This document shows positions 25,020 to 35,127 of a DNA stretch of 64,000 bases, piece after piece (position 1 is the first letter of the stretch; each line of letters begins with the position of its first letter). The notes under the pieces were generated by a model. That model was not told the origin of the DNA and made no database searches. It was given only the letters and a program-made list of their open reading frames with translations. The stretch comes from Xanthomonas theicola (GTDB lineage: Bacteria > Pseudomonadota > Gammaproteobacteria > Xanthomonadales > Xanthomonadaceae): positions 3,636,001-3,700,000 of the forward strand of contig NZ_CP049017.1 of the NCBI RefSeq assembly GCF_014236795.1, given 5' to 3'. The translations under genes and the position numbers were made by a program.

Positions 25020-27197
25020 TCAGTCCGCCCAACGTCCCGGGCCGCTGGACTGCGGCAGCACCTGCGCCGACAGCGGACGGTCCTTTTCCAGCAGGTTCAG
25101 CGCATCGGCCAGGATCGCCGCCGACTCGCGCAGCAGCGGATCCGGACGCTTGTCGACCAGCTTCTCGCGCGCGGCGTCCTTGACGATGTCGCGCTCGTTG
25201 CCGGTCAGACCGTCGTCGCCGTTGTCGTCGGCGAGCGGGTCCAGCGGCAGGCCGAGCTGCTTGCGCATCGCCTGGCGCTGCTTGCGCTGCACGTCCTGCT
25301 TCTCGCGCTCGGCACGACGCTCGGCCTCGTTGAGCACCACGTACTTCTTCGCCGCTTCGGTGCGGAACTGCTGCACGTCCTCCTCCCACCACTGGAATTC
25401 CTTGTCGCCGGCGATGCGGCTGGCATGCAACGCTTCCAGCTTCGGCAGCAGCGGCGCGAAGTTGCCGTACTGGGTGTGCGGCACCGCAGCGATGCGAGTC
25501 CACGGCAGTGCGTTATCATAGGTGCTCTCGCCGAACTCGGTAGCATCGACGCTGGCCGGGAACGCGATGTCCGGCACCACGCCCTTGTGCTGGGTGCTGC
25601 TGCCGCTGACGCGGAAGAATTGGGCGATGGTCAGCTTGACCTGGCCGAAGCGGTCGGTCTCGTTGGCCGGCCAGCGGTCCAGGTCGACGATGTTCTGCAC
25701 CGTGCCCTTGCCGAAGCTGGTTTCGCCGATGACCAAGCCGCGGCCGTAGTCCTGGATGGCGCCGGCGAAGATCTCCGAGGCCGAAGCCGAGCCGCGGTTG
25801 ATCAGCACCGCCAGCGGACCGTCCCAGGCCACGCTCGGATTCTGGTCGCCGTTGACGGTGACGCGGCCGCCGGATTCGCGCACCTGCACCACCGGGCCCT
25901 GCTCGATGAACAGGCCGGTCAGCTCGATCGCCTCGTCCAGCGAACCGCCGCCGTTGTTGCGCAGATCCAGCACCACCCCGTCCAGCTTGTCGGTCTTGAA
26001 ACCGGCCAACAGCTTGGCCACGTCGCGGGTCGCCGAAGCGTAGTCGGCGGCGTTGCGGCGGCGGCCTTCGAAGTCCTGGTAAAACGCCGGCAGCTTGATC
26101 ACGCCGACGCGCCGTGCCGGTTCGCCATCCTTCGCCGGCAGGCTGATGGTCTCGGCCTTGGCGGCCTGCTCGGCCAGGCGCACCTTCTGCCGGGTCAGCA
26201 GCAACTGGCGGTGCTTGCCGTCCACGCCGGCCTCGGCCGGGATGTACTCCAGGCGCACCTGGGTGTCCTTGTCGCCGCGAATCTTGGCCACCACGTCGTC
26301 GATGCGCCAGCCGATCACGTCCTCGACCTGGCCGGCCTTGCCCTGGCCGACGCCGACGATGCGGTCGCCTGGCTTCAGCGTGCCGTCCACCGCGGCCGGG
26401 CCGCCCGGGATCACCTCGCGGATCACCACCATGTCGTCCTGCTTCTGCAACTGCGCGCCGATGCCTTGCAGCGACAGCGACATCTGTTGGTTGAAGTTCT
26501 CGGCGGTGCGCGGAGTGAAGTAGTCGGTATGCGGGTCGACGGTATTGGTGTAGGCGTTCATGAAGAACTGGAACACGTCCTCGCTCTTCAGTTCCTTCAC
26601 CGAGTCGGCGAGGTTGGCGTAGCGCTTGTCCAGCGTATTGCGGATGTCCTCGGGCTTCTTGCCGGCGAGCCTGAGCCGCAGCCAGTCGTTCATCACGGAC
26701 TTGCGCCACAGCGTGTCCAGCTCCTGGTCGTCCTTCGGCCACGGCACGTTCTTGCGGTCGTACTCGAACTTCTCGCTGCCGTTGAAATCGAAATCCTGCT
26801 TGAGCAACTTGCGCGCGTAGCCGATGCGCTCGTCCACGCGCTGCCGGTACACGGCGAACACCTGGAACGCCGGCTCCAACTGGCCGGAGGCGATATCGGC
26901 GCCGAGGCTGGCCTGTAACGCGCCGAACTTGTCCACGTCGGCCTGGGTGAAGAACTGCTTGCTGCCGTCCAGCGTCTCCAGGTACTTCTTGAAGACTTCC
27001 TTCGACGTCGCCTCGTCGAGCGCGCGCGGCCGATAGGCATAACGGCTGTCGGAGAGCAGCCCGTACACCAGCTTGGCGGTGGTGGCCTGGTCGGCGGTCG
27101 ACGCGGCCGGCAGCGCGGGAGCGTCGTTGCGGGCGAACAGCGCCAGCGGCGCGGTCAGCGCGAACGCCAGCAGGAAGGCGGAGGCTTTGAATTTCAT
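25020..27197 (-). CDS. prc: Tail-specific periplasmic protease Prc
   Basis: C-terminal processing peptidase (S41A) of 725 residues that degrades or trims periplasmic proteins. Signal peptide residues 1-22 (FLLAFALTAPLALFA). The N-terminal helical TSP domain follows (YRPRALDEATSKEVFKKYLE). The PDZ domain lies near residues 225-330 (QGIGAQLQKQDDMVVIREVI, PGDRIVGVGQGKAG). The protease core has LDLRNNGGGSLDEAIELTGL and the catalytic Ser in LINRGSASASEIFAGA, with the Lys in GETSFGKGTVQ 25 residues later. The C-terminal DUF3340 part is Lys/Glu-rich. The start is ATG 27197 rather than the adjacent TTG at 27200. Monocistronic with its own terminator. Full length compared with E. coli Prc. Confidence 0.95.
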   Translation of the reverse strand: MKFKASAFLLAFALTAPLALFARNDAPALPAASTADQATTAKLVYGLLSDSRYAYRPRALDEATSKEVFKKYLETLDGSKQFFTQADVDKFGALQASLGADIASGQLEPAFQVFAVYRQRVDERIGYARKLLKQDFDFNGSEKFEYDRKNVPWPKDDQELDTLWRKSVMNDWLRLRLAGKKPEDIRNTLDKRYANLADSVKELKSEDVFQFFMNAYTNTVDPHTDYFTPRTAENFNQQMSLSLQGIGAQLQKQDDMVVIREVIPGGPAAVDGTLKPGDRIVGVGQGKAGQVEDVIGWRIDDVVAKIRGDKDTQVRLEYIPAEAGVDGKHRQLLLTRQKVRLAEQAAKAETISLPAKDGEPARRVGVIKLPAFYQDFEGRRRNAADYASATRDVAKLLAGFKTDKLDGVVLDLRNNGGGSLDEAIELTGLFIEQGPVVQVRESGGRVTVNGDQNPSVAWDGPLAVLINRGSASASEIFAGAIQDYGRGLVIGETSFGKGTVQNIVDLDRWPANETDRFGQVKLTIAQFFRVSGSSTQHKGVVPDIAFPASVDATEFGESTYDNALPWTRIAAVPHTQYGNFAPLLPKLEALHASRIAGDKEFQWWEEDVQQFRTEAAKKYVVLNEAERRAEREKQDVQRKQRQAMRKQLGLPLDPLADDNGDDGLTGNERDIVKDAAREKLVDKRPDPLLRESAAILADALNLLEKDRPLSAQVLPQSSGPGRWAD

Positions 27198-27561
27198 CAA
27201 CGTACTCTCGGCACCAGGCCGTCAGGGGGGGGGCGGCAGATCGCGTCAGACAACGCGACAGTGCCGCAAGTTGCAGGGCGTGTCACCTGTTCCTGAACCA
27301 GACTAGCGGCGGCACGGTAGCGAAGTGTGAATGCTGCCGGTGCAGGCCACGGCAGGCGCACGCGCCGGTCGGCGCAGCACGCGCGCAGGCAGCCGTAGCA
27401 GGATCGGCTTCGGGGGCTCAGGCGGCTGTCATTTCCAACGCTCGATTAGACTAAGGGACGCCATGAAAGGCTCTTTTCCCATCGCTGCGTCGGAATGCCA
27501 GGCTCCGATCCGTCGGAACGGATCGGATTTTACATTGTTCGTTCGGAATGGGTTGTAGAAC

Positions 27562-27711
27562 ATGCCTGTCCGCCGCATCCCCATGAACTACCGAAACGTC
27601 ACCGGCATTGTCGCCTCCCGCAAGGCGCCGGTCCCGGCGCAGTTCGAATCCACGCTCGAACGCGACTTCCTGACCCTGCTCGAATTCGCCCCGAACGTGC
27701 AGTGGGCGGTC
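27562..27711 (+). pseudogene. 5' stub of a TnsA-like transposon endonuclease
   Basis: About 50 codons starting at ATG 27562 (MPVRRIPMNYRNVTGIVASR), or at ATG 27583, followed by AQFESTLERDFLTLLEFAPN. This matches the N-terminal catalytic region of TnsA, the endonuclease of Tn7-like transposons, including the FESTLERDF stretch with the first acidic active-site residue. The frame is cut at the end of an IS30 element at 27711. The leader region 27420-27560 has a palindrome (CCGATCCGTCGGAACGGATCGG shape at 27508-27529) and may hold the original transposon end, but I cannot define it. The rest of the element (TnsB, TnsC, cargo) is absent. Confidence 0.65.
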
Positions 27712-28768
27712 TCAAGAATCAAGTGCAACACGTGATTTGAACGCTGCGATGTCCGCTTCCATTGCCTCGCTAGGCGTCTTCCAGCCAAGTGTCTGGCGAG
27801 GGCGAGTGTTCATCAGCAACGCGATGTGATTGAGGTATTCCTGGCTGACGGCGGATAGGTCCGCCCCCTTGGGCAGGAACTGGCGAAGTAGACCGTTGGT
27901 GTTCTCATTGCTTCCGCGCTGCCACGGTGCGTGCGGATCGGCGAACCAGACCTGGCTGTTCAACCGCTGCATCCGTTCCTCGTAGCAGGTCCGTTCCGCG
28001 GTCGTCGGTCGGGCTCTCACCCAGGAAGGCCGGCCGCTGCTTCATCTGCCGGGGAAACCCCTCGACCGCCGCCTGCGCCGTGCCACCGTCCATCCTGCAC
28101 AGCACCACCAAGCGGGTCTTGCGTTCCACCAGTGCGCCCACGCATGAACGGTTGAACGCGCCTTCGATCAGGGCGCCCTCCCCATGCCCCGGCGCCAGGC
28201 GCCGCTCCACGGGGTCCGGGCCATGCACGATGCGCAGTTCCTCCGGCGCCCACGAGCGCACCGCCGCTGTCGTGCGCCTGCGACCTGGTGTGGGCTGGCC
28301 CCCTCTCCATGCATGGATCAGCGCCTTCTTCAGACCACCCCCCCCGCTGCGTGTCGATCGCCGCAGCGATCCTCTCGTGGCTGACCCGCTGGCTGGAAGC
28401 GTCCGGATGCCTGTCCCGCCGTGCGGCCGCGATCTGCTGTGGCGACCAGCGCTCGTACACCAGGCGCTCATCGACGCACGGGAACAACGACGAACCTTCC
28501 AGGGGCCGGCGAGGGCGCACGCAGCGCGAGCGGCGCGAGCGATAGGCCACAGCCGCCGCGTGCGCACAGGACACCGGCCCTTGCACACCACCGACCTGGC
28601 GGCTCGGCGTCGATGCACGGCATCCCCACCGGCGACCGATCTTGCGCAAGCGCGTTCCTCGATCGCGCTCCACCTGCAGCACCGCGCGTTCCTCAACACG
28701 CAGATGACTGGACTGTTTGCCCAGCGCAACCTCCTGCGCTCTGTGAGGTGTTGCACTGGGAACTTGAG
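27711..28768 (-). mobile_element. IS30-family element, complete length but frameshifted
   Basis: About 1,058 bp, a normal IS30 length. The ends are similar inverted repeats: CTCAAGAATCAAGTGCAACAC at the left, and ACTCAAGTTCCCAGTGCAACAC-like sequence read from the right. The transposase on the minus strand is split over several frames: WSPQQIAAARRDRHPDASSQ with VSHERI, GRRRTTAAVRSWAPEELRIV, NRSCVGALVERKTRLVVLCR, and a clean C-terminus [20 protein letters not shown] to [15 protein letters not shown] with the catalytic Glu. It cannot make an active transposase. The two flanks are halves of unrelated genes, so it marks a deletion or recombination junction. Confidence 0.85.
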
Positions 28769-29034
28769 TCCAAGCTCTTCACGAACAGCAGCCGCTCGTC
28801 CGGGCCTGGACCGGCGATGCGGTCGCCATTGGCTTTGGTGGCGTATTCCAGCGCGACCCGCTTTCCCTTGACCGCCTTCTTCAGCACGAACACATCGCTT
28901 TCCGGCTCGGCGACGAACCATCAGTGGCCGCAGCGGGTCGCGCAATAGGCTTCCACGTCCTGGCCGTTGACGGAGGCGGTCAGTGCGGTGGCCGGTGCGA
29001 GGGCGGCAAGCACCAGCAGCGATGCGGTTTTCAT
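28769..29034 (-). pseudogene. Small secreted protein with nonsense codon, truncated by IS30
   Basis: It starts ATG at 29034 with a signal peptide (KTASLLVLAALAPATALTA) and continues SVNGQDVEAYCATRCGH before an in-frame TGA at about 28920. The same frame resumes at once as WFVAEPESDVFVLKKAVKGK and RVALEYATKANGDRIAGPGP, and is then cut at 28768 by the IS30 end. The TGA stands where a Trp (TGG) would fit. No family recognised; the paired Cys and short length suggest a small periplasmic protein. It lies upstream of nothing in operon; the TonB receptor gene ends 73 bp away. Confidence 0.6.
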
Positions 29035-29106
29035 GAGCGTATCCCAAAGAATGGGCGTGGGCAGCCGCGCAGCGGTCGTATCCGCGCAGCCACCGCTACG
29101 ACAACC

Positions 29107-31215
29107 TCAGTGCGCAAAATCCCATTGCAGTCCGACGGTATAGCCACGGTCCGGTCCCGGCTCGTAGTAACGGCCATTGGCGTCGTTGACGATGACCGAA
29201 CCGATGTAGGCATGGTCGAGCGCGTTGTCGATGCGCGCGAAGGTGCGCAGCGCGCCGCGCGCGGTGCTCCAGCGGCGCGAGGCCTCCAGGTTCAGCAACG
29301 CATAGCCGGGGGCGGTTTCGGTGGCCAGGTCGTTGGCCACGGTGTCGCCGGCCGCCACGGCTTCGACCGCGAACTGCCAGGCGCGCGGCTGCCACTGCCA
29401 GCGCGCGAAGAACTGCTGGCGCGGCAGGCCAGGCAGGCGCGAACCGGCCGCCACCGGCGCGGTGGGCGTGGCGCAGCCGCTGCCGGCGCAGGTCAGGTAG
29501 GTCTGGCGCACGGTCGCCTGCAGCCAGGTATAGGACAGCTGCAGCTGCGCGGTCTCCCCGAGCGGCGGCAGGTAGCTGGCCTCGGCGCCCTGGCGGCGGG
29601 TGCGGCCGATGTTGCGGTAGGTGCTGCGGCCGTTGGTGTTGCTGGCCACCGCCATTTCGTCGTCGGTGTCGGCGCGGAACAGCGCCGCTTCCCACGCCGC
29701 ACCGGCCTGGTCGCGCCATTTCGCGCCCAGTTCCAGGTTCTCGCTCCTGGCCGCGGACAGGTCCAGCGCCAGGCCGGCGCCCCCGCCGCTGCGGTAGCCC
29801 AGTTCGTTGAAGGTCGGCGTCTCGAAGCCGCGCCCGGCCGAGGCGTAGACGCGCAACGCGTCGCTGGCGCGGAACAGCAGCCCGGCCACCGGCGTGGTCG
29901 CCGCGTCGTCGGTGCGACCGCTGTCGTCGGGATTGCGGCCGACGATGTAGGCGTCGTCGGAGCGGAACCGCACCTGGCTGTGGCGCAGCCCGGCCAACAG
30001 CGACCAGCGGTCGCTGAACTGCCACCAGGCCTGGGCGAACTGGTCCACGTTCTGCACCCGGTCCTCCTGGTCGCGGCGCAGCCGCCCCTTCACTCCCAGC
30101 GTGCTGCCGACGAAGTTCTCGTAGCCGGTGCGGTGCTGCTTCTGGCGGTCGGCATTGGCGCCGACGGTGAACTGGAACGGACGCCCGCCGAGCGCGCCCT
30201 GCCAGGCCCAGCGCGCATCGACGCCGCCGTAGTCCCCGTCCAGGTCGATCAGCCCGCCGGCATGCAGTGGATTGGCCGGCACCGCCAGGTATTGCTGCAC
30301 GTCGCGGCGCCCGGCATAGCCCATCAGCCGCCAGGTCTGCTGGTCCAGCTGCTGGGCGAAGATCGCCCCGGCCTGCGCCTGGCGCGCGGACTTGCGCGTA
30401 TCGAACTGGGTCGCCACCGCGGTGGCCTGCCGCGGATCGGCATGGAACTGGGCGCGAGTCAGGCCCAGCGGATCCTGCGCCCACGGCGCGTCCAGGGAGT
30501 TCAGCACCAGGTCCAGGCGCCGGCCCGGGGCCAGGCCGAAGCCGAATTTGGCGTTGACCGACTCGCGCCGCGTCTGGGTGTGGTCGCGGTAGCCGTCGGT
30601 GCGGAAGTGGGTGGCGGCCACGTTGTAGTGGACGTCGCCTTGCTGGCCCTGCAACTGCGCCCCTGCGCTGTAGGTGCCATTGCTGCCGAAGGTGGTGCGC
30701 AGCTGCCACGGGTCCTCGGGCGCGCCATCGGCGCTCCACAGCTGCAGCACGCCGCCGGAGGAGTTGCCGTACAGCGCCGAGAACGGGCCGCGCAGCACCT
30801 CGATGCGCTCGGCGCCGAGCAGGTTGAAGTGCGACAGTTGGCCCTGGCCGTCCGGCATCGTCGCCGGGATGCCGTCCAGCAGCAGGCGCACGCCGCGCAC
30901 GCCGAACGCCGAGCGCGCGCCGAAGCCGCGGATCGACAGCTGGGTGTCCTGCGCATAGTTCTGGCGGTCGCGCGCCAGCAGCCCGGGCACGCCGGACAAG
31001 GCCTCGGCGACCTGCACGCCGGTGCGGTTGCTGTCGCCCAGCGGGATCGCGGTCAGCGAGGCCGGCAGGTCGAAATCGTCCACCCCGCCGACCCGCGCGG
31101 CCTGGACCTGCACGACCGGCAGGGTGGTGGGATCGGCATCGGCGGCGCAGACGACGGGCGACAGCCCCGCGGCGCAGAGGCCGCAGAGCAGAACGAGGCG
31201 ATGAGGATGGGGCAT
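29107..31215 (-). CDS. TonB-dependent outer-membrane receptor (YncD/PfeA-like)
   Basis: A 702-residue receptor. Signal peptide residues 1-24 (LVLLCGLCAAGLSPVVCA). The plug domain follows: LPVVQVQAARVGG near the TonB-box position, SGVPGLLARDRQNYAQDTQL, SIRGFGARSAFGVRGVRLLL and GPFSALYGNSSGGVLQL, all typical. The beta-barrel fills the rest, with a C-terminal strand ending GYTVGLQWDFAH. Order and motifs resemble the YncD/ferric-siderophore receptor branch. No sigma/anti-sigma, siderophore or degradative genes are adjacent, so the ligand is open. The start at 31215 gives the best signal peptide; 31275 would add 20 residues. No obvious Fur box was found upstream. Confidence 0.92.
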   Translation of the reverse strand: MPHPHRLVLLCGLCAAGLSPVVCAADADPTTLPVVQVQAARVGGVDDFDLPASLTAIPLGDSNRTGVQVAEALSGVPGLLARDRQNYAQDTQLSIRGFGARSAFGVRGVRLLLDGIPATMPDGQGQLSHFNLLGAERIEVLRGPFSALYGNSSGGVLQLWSADGAPEDPWQLRTTFGSNGTYSAGAQLQGQQGDVHYNVAATHFRTDGYRDHTQTRRESVNAKFGFGLAPGRRLDLVLNSLDAPWAQDPLGLTRAQFHADPRQATAVATQFDTRKSARQAQAGAIFAQQLDQQTWRLMGYAGRRDVQQYLAVPANPLHAGGLIDLDGDYGGVDARWAWQGALGGRPFQFTVGANADRQKQHRTGYENFVGSTLGVKGRLRRDQEDRVQNVDQFAQAWWQFSDRWSLLAGLRHSQVRFRSDDAYIVGRNPDDSGRTDDAATTPVAGLLFRASDALRVYASAGRGFETPTFNELGYRSGGGAGLALDLSAARSENLELGAKWRDQAGAAWEAALFRADTDDEMAVASNTNGRSTYRNIGRTRRQGAEASYLPPLGETAQLQLSYTWLQATVRQTYLTCAGSGCATPTAPVAAGSRLPGLPRQQFFARWQWQPRAWQFAVEAVAAGDTVANDLATETAPGYALLNLEASRRWSTARGALRTFARIDNALDHAYIGSVIVNDANGRYYEPGPDRGYTVGLQWDFAH

Positions 31216-31363
31216 GCGCGCATTATCGGGAACCGCCGCCGGGCGGCACGCGGCGCGGCGCAAAACCCCGCGCAAGACCTGCGTTTGCTAGGATGAGGCC
31301 TTTGACCGCGCCGGCTCCGGCCCCCTCCCGGCCCCCACCCTTCGTCAACGAACGAGTACCGCC

Positions 31364-32566
31364 GTGTCCTTCTTTGCAAACGTGGAACAGATCCCAGGCG
31401 ACCCGATCCTGGGCCTGACCGAGGTCTACAACGCCGATTCCCGCCCGACCAAGGTCAACCTGGGCGTGGGCATCTATTACGACGAGAGCGGCCGCATTCC
31501 GCTGCTGCGCGCCGTGCAGCAGATCGAGCAGCAGCTGGCGCAGGACGCCAAGCCGCGCGGCTACCTGCCGATCGACGGCCTGCCGGCGTACGACCTGGCC
31601 ACGCAGAAGCTGCTGTTCGGCGCCGACTCGCCGCTGCTGGCGGCCGGCCGCGTCGCCACCTCGCAGACCGTCGGCGGCAGCGGCGCGCTGCGCGTGGGCG
31701 CGGACCTGCTGAAAAAACTGCTGTCCAACGCGACCATCGCGATCAGCAACCCGAGCTGGGAGAACCACCGCGCGGTGTTCTCGGCCGCCGGTTTCGAGGT
31801 GGTCGACTACACCTACTTCGATGCCGCCACGCACGGCCTGAATTTCGACGGCATGCTCGCCGACCTGCACAAACTCGCGCCGGGCGCGGTGGTGCTGCTG
31901 CACGCCTGCTGTCACAACCCGACCGGCGCCGACCTGACCCGGGAGCAATGGCGCACGGTCGCCGCGCTGCTGAAGGAGCGCCAGCTGTTCCCGTTCGTCG
32001 ACATCGCCTACCAGGGCTTCGACAAGGGCATCGACGCCGACGCCTACGCGGTGCGCTTGCTGGCCGAGGCCGGCGTGGACAGCTACGTGGTCGCCAGCTC
32101 GTACTCCAAGTCGTTCTCGCTGTATGGCGAGCGCGTCGGCGCGCTGTCGGTGGTCTCGGCCACCGCGGCCGAGAGCAAGGCGGTGCAGTCGCAGGTCAAG
32201 CGCATCATCCGCACGATCTACTCCAGCCCGTCCACCCACGGCGCCGCACTGGTGGCCGGCGTGCTGAACAGCCCCGAGCTGCGCGCGATGTGGGAGCAGG
32301 AACTGACCGAGATGCGCGAGCGCATCCACGCGCTGCGCGCCGGCATGGTGCAGAAACTGGCCGCGCTCGGCGCGCCGGAGTTCGGCTTCATCCAGCAGCA
32401 GGCGGGCATGTTCTCCTACTCGGGCCTGAGCAAGGCGCAGGTGGACCGGCTGCGCGAGGAATTCGGCATCTACGCGGTCGGCACCGGCCGCATCTGCGTG
32501 GCCGCGCTGAGCCGGAACAACCTGGACTACGTGACCCGGGCCGTGGCCGCGGTACACAAGGGCTGA
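31364..32566 (+). CDS. tyrB: Aromatic amino acid aminotransferase
   Basis: PLP-dependent class I transaminase that interconverts aromatic amino acids (and often aspartate) with their 2-oxo acids. 400 residues from a GTG start at 31364 ([20 protein letters not shown]). Motifs include [67 protein letters not shown], and the PLP Lys in [17 protein letters not shown]. The substrate Arg is in [12 protein letters not shown] near the C-terminus. Length and spacing fit E. coli TyrB/AspC. Followed by a strong terminator; the divergent TonB receptor lies 148 bp upstream, so both promoters share that gap. TyrB versus AspC cannot be fully separated by eye. Confidence 0.93.
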   Translation: MSFFANVEQIPGDPILGLTEVYNADSRPTKVNLGVGIYYDESGRIPLLRAVQQIEQQLAQDAKPRGYLPIDGLPAYDLATQKLLFGADSPLLAAGRVATSQTVGGSGALRVGADLLKKLLSNATIAISNPSWENHRAVFSAAGFEVVDYTYFDAATHGLNFDGMLADLHKLAPGAVVLLHACCHNPTGADLTREQWRTVAALLKERQLFPFVDIAYQGFDKGIDADAYAVRLLAEAGVDSYVVASSYSKSFSLYGERVGALSVVSATAAESKAVQSQVKRIIRTIYSSPSTHGAALVAGVLNSPELRAMWEQELTEMRERIHALRAGMVQKLAALGAPEFGFIQQQAGMFSYSGLSKAQVDRLREEFGIYAVGTGRICVAALSRNNLDYVTRAVAAVHKG

Positions 32567-32591
32567 TCGCGCGCAGTGGTGCGACACATCA

Positions 32592-32620
32592 CCGGAAGCG
32601 CATGCGCTTCCGGCTTTTTT
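32592..32620 (+). terminator. Intrinsic terminator of tyrB
   Basis: The stem CCGGAAGCG / CGCTTCCGG (32592-32600, 32605-32613) with a 4-base loop is followed by CTTTTTT. It lies 26 bp after the stop codon. Confidence 0.92.
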
Positions 32621-32792
32621 ATGCGCGTGTGACAGCCTGCCGCCGGTGCCTGCGGCGGTCCCGTGCCATCGCGCACGGCGCGCGCCGACCGCCAATCTCC
32701 CTGCGTGCGGCGCGATTGCGCGTCCGCTAATCGAAATCTCATGCAACAGCCGCGACAATAGGCGCCTCCCCCACCAAAGGCTGCCTGCGCCC

Positions 32793-33809
32793 ATGTCGCG
32801 AACCTCGCTGACCCGCTTCCTGATCGAAGAACAGCACGCCGGCCGTATCGGGCCGGAACTGCGCCAGCTCATCACCATCGTGTCGCGCGCCTGCAAGCGC
32901 ATCTCCATCGCAGTCAGCAAGGGCGCGCTGGGCGGCGTGCTCGGCGATGCCGGCACCGGCAACGTGCAGGGCGAGGCGCAGAAGAAGCTGGACGTGCTCA
33001 GCAACGACATCCTGCTCGAAGCCAACGCCTGGGGCGGGCACCTGGCCGCCTGCGCGTCGGAAGAGATGGACCACAGCCAGCCGGTCCCCGACAAGTATCC
33101 CAGCGGCGACTTCCTGCTGCTGTTCGATCCGCTGGACGGCAGCTCCAACATCGACGTCAACGTCTCCGTCGGCACCATCTTCTCGGTGCTGCGCGCCCCG
33201 CCCGGCGCCGACAAGCCCGGCGACGAACACTTCCTGCAGCCCGGTACCGCCCAGGTCGCTGCCGGCTACTGCATCTACGGCCCCAGCACCATGCTGGTGC
33301 TGACCCTGGGCCACGGCACCCACGCCTTCACCCTCGAACGCGAGGAGGGCAGTTTCCTGCTGACCCAAGCCGACATGCGCATTCCCGAGGACACTGCCGA
33401 ATTCGCGATCAACATGTCCAACCAGCGCCACTGGGAAGCGCCAATGCAACACTACGTCGCCGACCTGCTCGCCGGCAGCGAGGGCGCCCGCGGCAAGAAC
33501 TTCAACATGCGCTGGATCGCGAGCATGGTCGCCGACGTGCACCGCATCCTCACCCGCGGCGGCATCTTCATCTACCCCTGGGACCAGAAGGATCCAGGCA
33601 GGGCCGGCAAGCTGCGCCTGATGTACGAAGCCAACCCGATGGGCCTGCTGGTCGAGCAGGCCGGCGGCGCCGCCAGCACCGGCCGCGCGCGCATTCTCGC
33701 CATCCAGCCCGACCAGCTGCACCAACGCGTGTCGGTGTTCCTGGGTTCCAGGAACGAAGTGGCCGAGGCAGTGCGCTATCACGCGGAGCATGTCGGGGCG
33801 CGAGGCTGA
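32793..33809 (+). CDS. fbp: Fructose-1,6-bisphosphatase class 1
   Basis: Gluconeogenic phosphatase that converts fructose 1,6-bisphosphate to fructose 6-phosphate. 338 residues from ATG 32793 ([20 protein letters not shown]). Metal-site motifs are [10 protein letters not shown] (Glu), [20 protein letters not shown] (Asp-Pro-x-Asp-Gly), and [20 protein letters not shown] with the substrate Lys/Arg. [19 protein letters not shown] closes the active site. Length and motif order match E. coli Fbp. Monocistronic. The 33810-33993 gap after it has no gene and marks the change to lower GC. Confidence 0.97.
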   Translation: MSRTSLTRFLIEEQHAGRIGPELRQLITIVSRACKRISIAVSKGALGGVLGDAGTGNVQGEAQKKLDVLSNDILLEANAWGGHLAACASEEMDHSQPVPDKYPSGDFLLLFDPLDGSSNIDVNVSVGTIFSVLRAPPGADKPGDEHFLQPGTAQVAAGYCIYGPSTMLVLTLGHGTHAFTLEREEGSFLLTQADMRIPEDTAEFAINMSNQRHWEAPMQHYVADLLAGSEGARGKNFNMRWIASMVADVHRILTRGGIFIYPWDQKDPGRAGKLRLMYEANPMGLLVEQAGGAASTGRARILAIQPDQLHQRVSVFLGSRNEVAEAVRYHAEHVGARG

Positions 33810-33993
33810 GTTCGGCCGCCGGCGGCGCGACGGCTTGCGGGCTTCCGTGACACGGGCATACGAGAAACGCGAGAGTCGGCACATGACGCCGCCTGTTAGC
33901 AGGGGTTCACCCCCATTTCACGGACGGCCTACTTGCTGCTCAGCTTCATTGAGAGCGATTGCAACACGCGTCGTTAGCACTAATACTAACGGC

Positions 33994-35127
33994 ATGTGGA
34001 AGAAAAGCGACCCTGTAGAGGCAACCGATGATCTGGCCGGCCGAGATGTCCGAAGCGCGCGGACGGCCATCAAAGGCCGAGGTACGACGTCGTACGTGCC
34101 TGGTCGATTTGCAGTTACCACTTCAGTCGAGGTAGATGACGGCTGGGGTTCTTTGGAACCAGATGCTGAGTCCCCCAGCCGGCCCAAAACCGTTGTGAAG
34201 GAGGAGAATGCGAGAAGCATCATCAGCCACAACAGTTCACCGGACGTGGGATTCTCCCATTCTGTGAACCCCTATAAGGGCTGTGAGCATGGATGTGTTT
34301 ATTGCTTCGCCCGGCCCTCGCACGCTTATCTGGATCTGTCGCCGGGCTTGGATTTTGAAACGCGGATCTTCGCAAAGTCCAACGCTGCGGCGTTGCTGCG
34401 CGCTGAGATTGCGCGCCCCTCATATGCATGCTCGCCTATCGCACTTGGCATCAACACCGACGCCTATCAGCCCGCCGAGCGGCGTCATTGCATTTCGCGA
34501 GCATGCCTGGAGGTCCTAGCCGATGCGCGGCATCCGGTCAGCTTTGTCACCAAGGCGGCGCTAATAGAGCGCGACATCGACATACTGACTAGGCTGGCGC
34601 AGCGCAATCTAGTGTCCGTGCACTTCTCAGTGACGACGCTGGACAATCGTTTGGCGGCGAAGATGGAACCCCGCGCAGCTGCACCGCATGCGCGGCTGCG
34701 CGCGATGCGGGCACTGCACGAGGCCGGCATTCCGGTGGGCGTGCTGGTGGCGCCGGTGGTCCCGATGATCAGCGACAGGAAGCTTGAGCATATCCTGGAA
34801 GCAGCCAGGGAGCACGGCGCGCGCTCCGCAGGATATGTCCTGTTACGCTTGCCGCACGAGCTGACCCAGCTGTGGCGCGAATGGCTTGAGTTGCACTACC
34901 CGGACCGGGCCAAGCACGTCATGAGCCTTATCCAGCAGATGCGCGGCGGCAAGGACTACGACAGCAGCTTCGGCAAACGCATGGTTGGCGAAGGCCCATT
35001 CGCGCAGCTCATCGCGCAGCGATTCGCATCCGCATACCGCCGCCTTGGATTCGGCAGGATGCCGAAGCTAGACACCAGCCAGTTCCGCCCGCCTCGGCCG
35101 GAGACCCCGCAGATGGAACTCTTCTGA
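33994..35127 (+). CDS. PA0069-family radical SAM protein
   Basis: A 377-residue SplB-like radical SAM enzyme. It begins, after a variable 25-residue leader, with AIKGRGTTSYVPGRF, the hallmark of the PA0069 group. The [4Fe-4S] site is in NPYKGCEHGCVYCFARP with three Cys (C-x3-C-x2-C). Barrel motifs PIALGINTDAYQPAERRH, SFVTKAALIERDIDIL, and VSVHFSVTTLDNRLAAKMEP follow. The C-terminus ends PRPETPQMELF as in the family. The reaction is unknown; relation to spore photoproduct lyase suggests nucleic-acid repair, but this is unproven. GC is visibly lower than the neighbours and AT-rich sequence precedes it, so horizontal acquisition is possible. The start at 33994 is the best fit; the frame is open further upstream without family similarity. 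Confidence 0.88.
   Translation: MWKKSDPVEATDDLAGRDVRSARTAIKGRGTTSYVPGRFAVTTSVEVDDGWGSLEPDAESPSRPKTVVKEENARSIISHNSSPDVGFSHSVNPYKGCEHGCVYCFARPSHAYLDLSPGLDFETRIFAKSNAAALLRAEIARPSYACSPIALGINTDAYQPAERRHCISRACLEVLADARHPVSFVTKAALIERDIDILTRLAQRNLVSVHFSVTTLDNRLAAKMEPRAAAPHARLRAMRALHEAGIPVGVLVAPVVPMISDRKLEHILEAAREHGARSAGYVLLRLPHELTQLWREWLELHYPDRAKHVMSLIQQMRGGKDYDSSFGKRMVGEGPFAQLIAQRFASAYRRLGFGRMPKLDTSQFRPPRPETPQMELF

Noticed and set aside
27905..29047. Minus-strand open frame of 380 codons
   Set aside because: Joins fragments of a frameshifted IS30 transposase to off-frame sequence of the secreted-protein remnant; not one gene.
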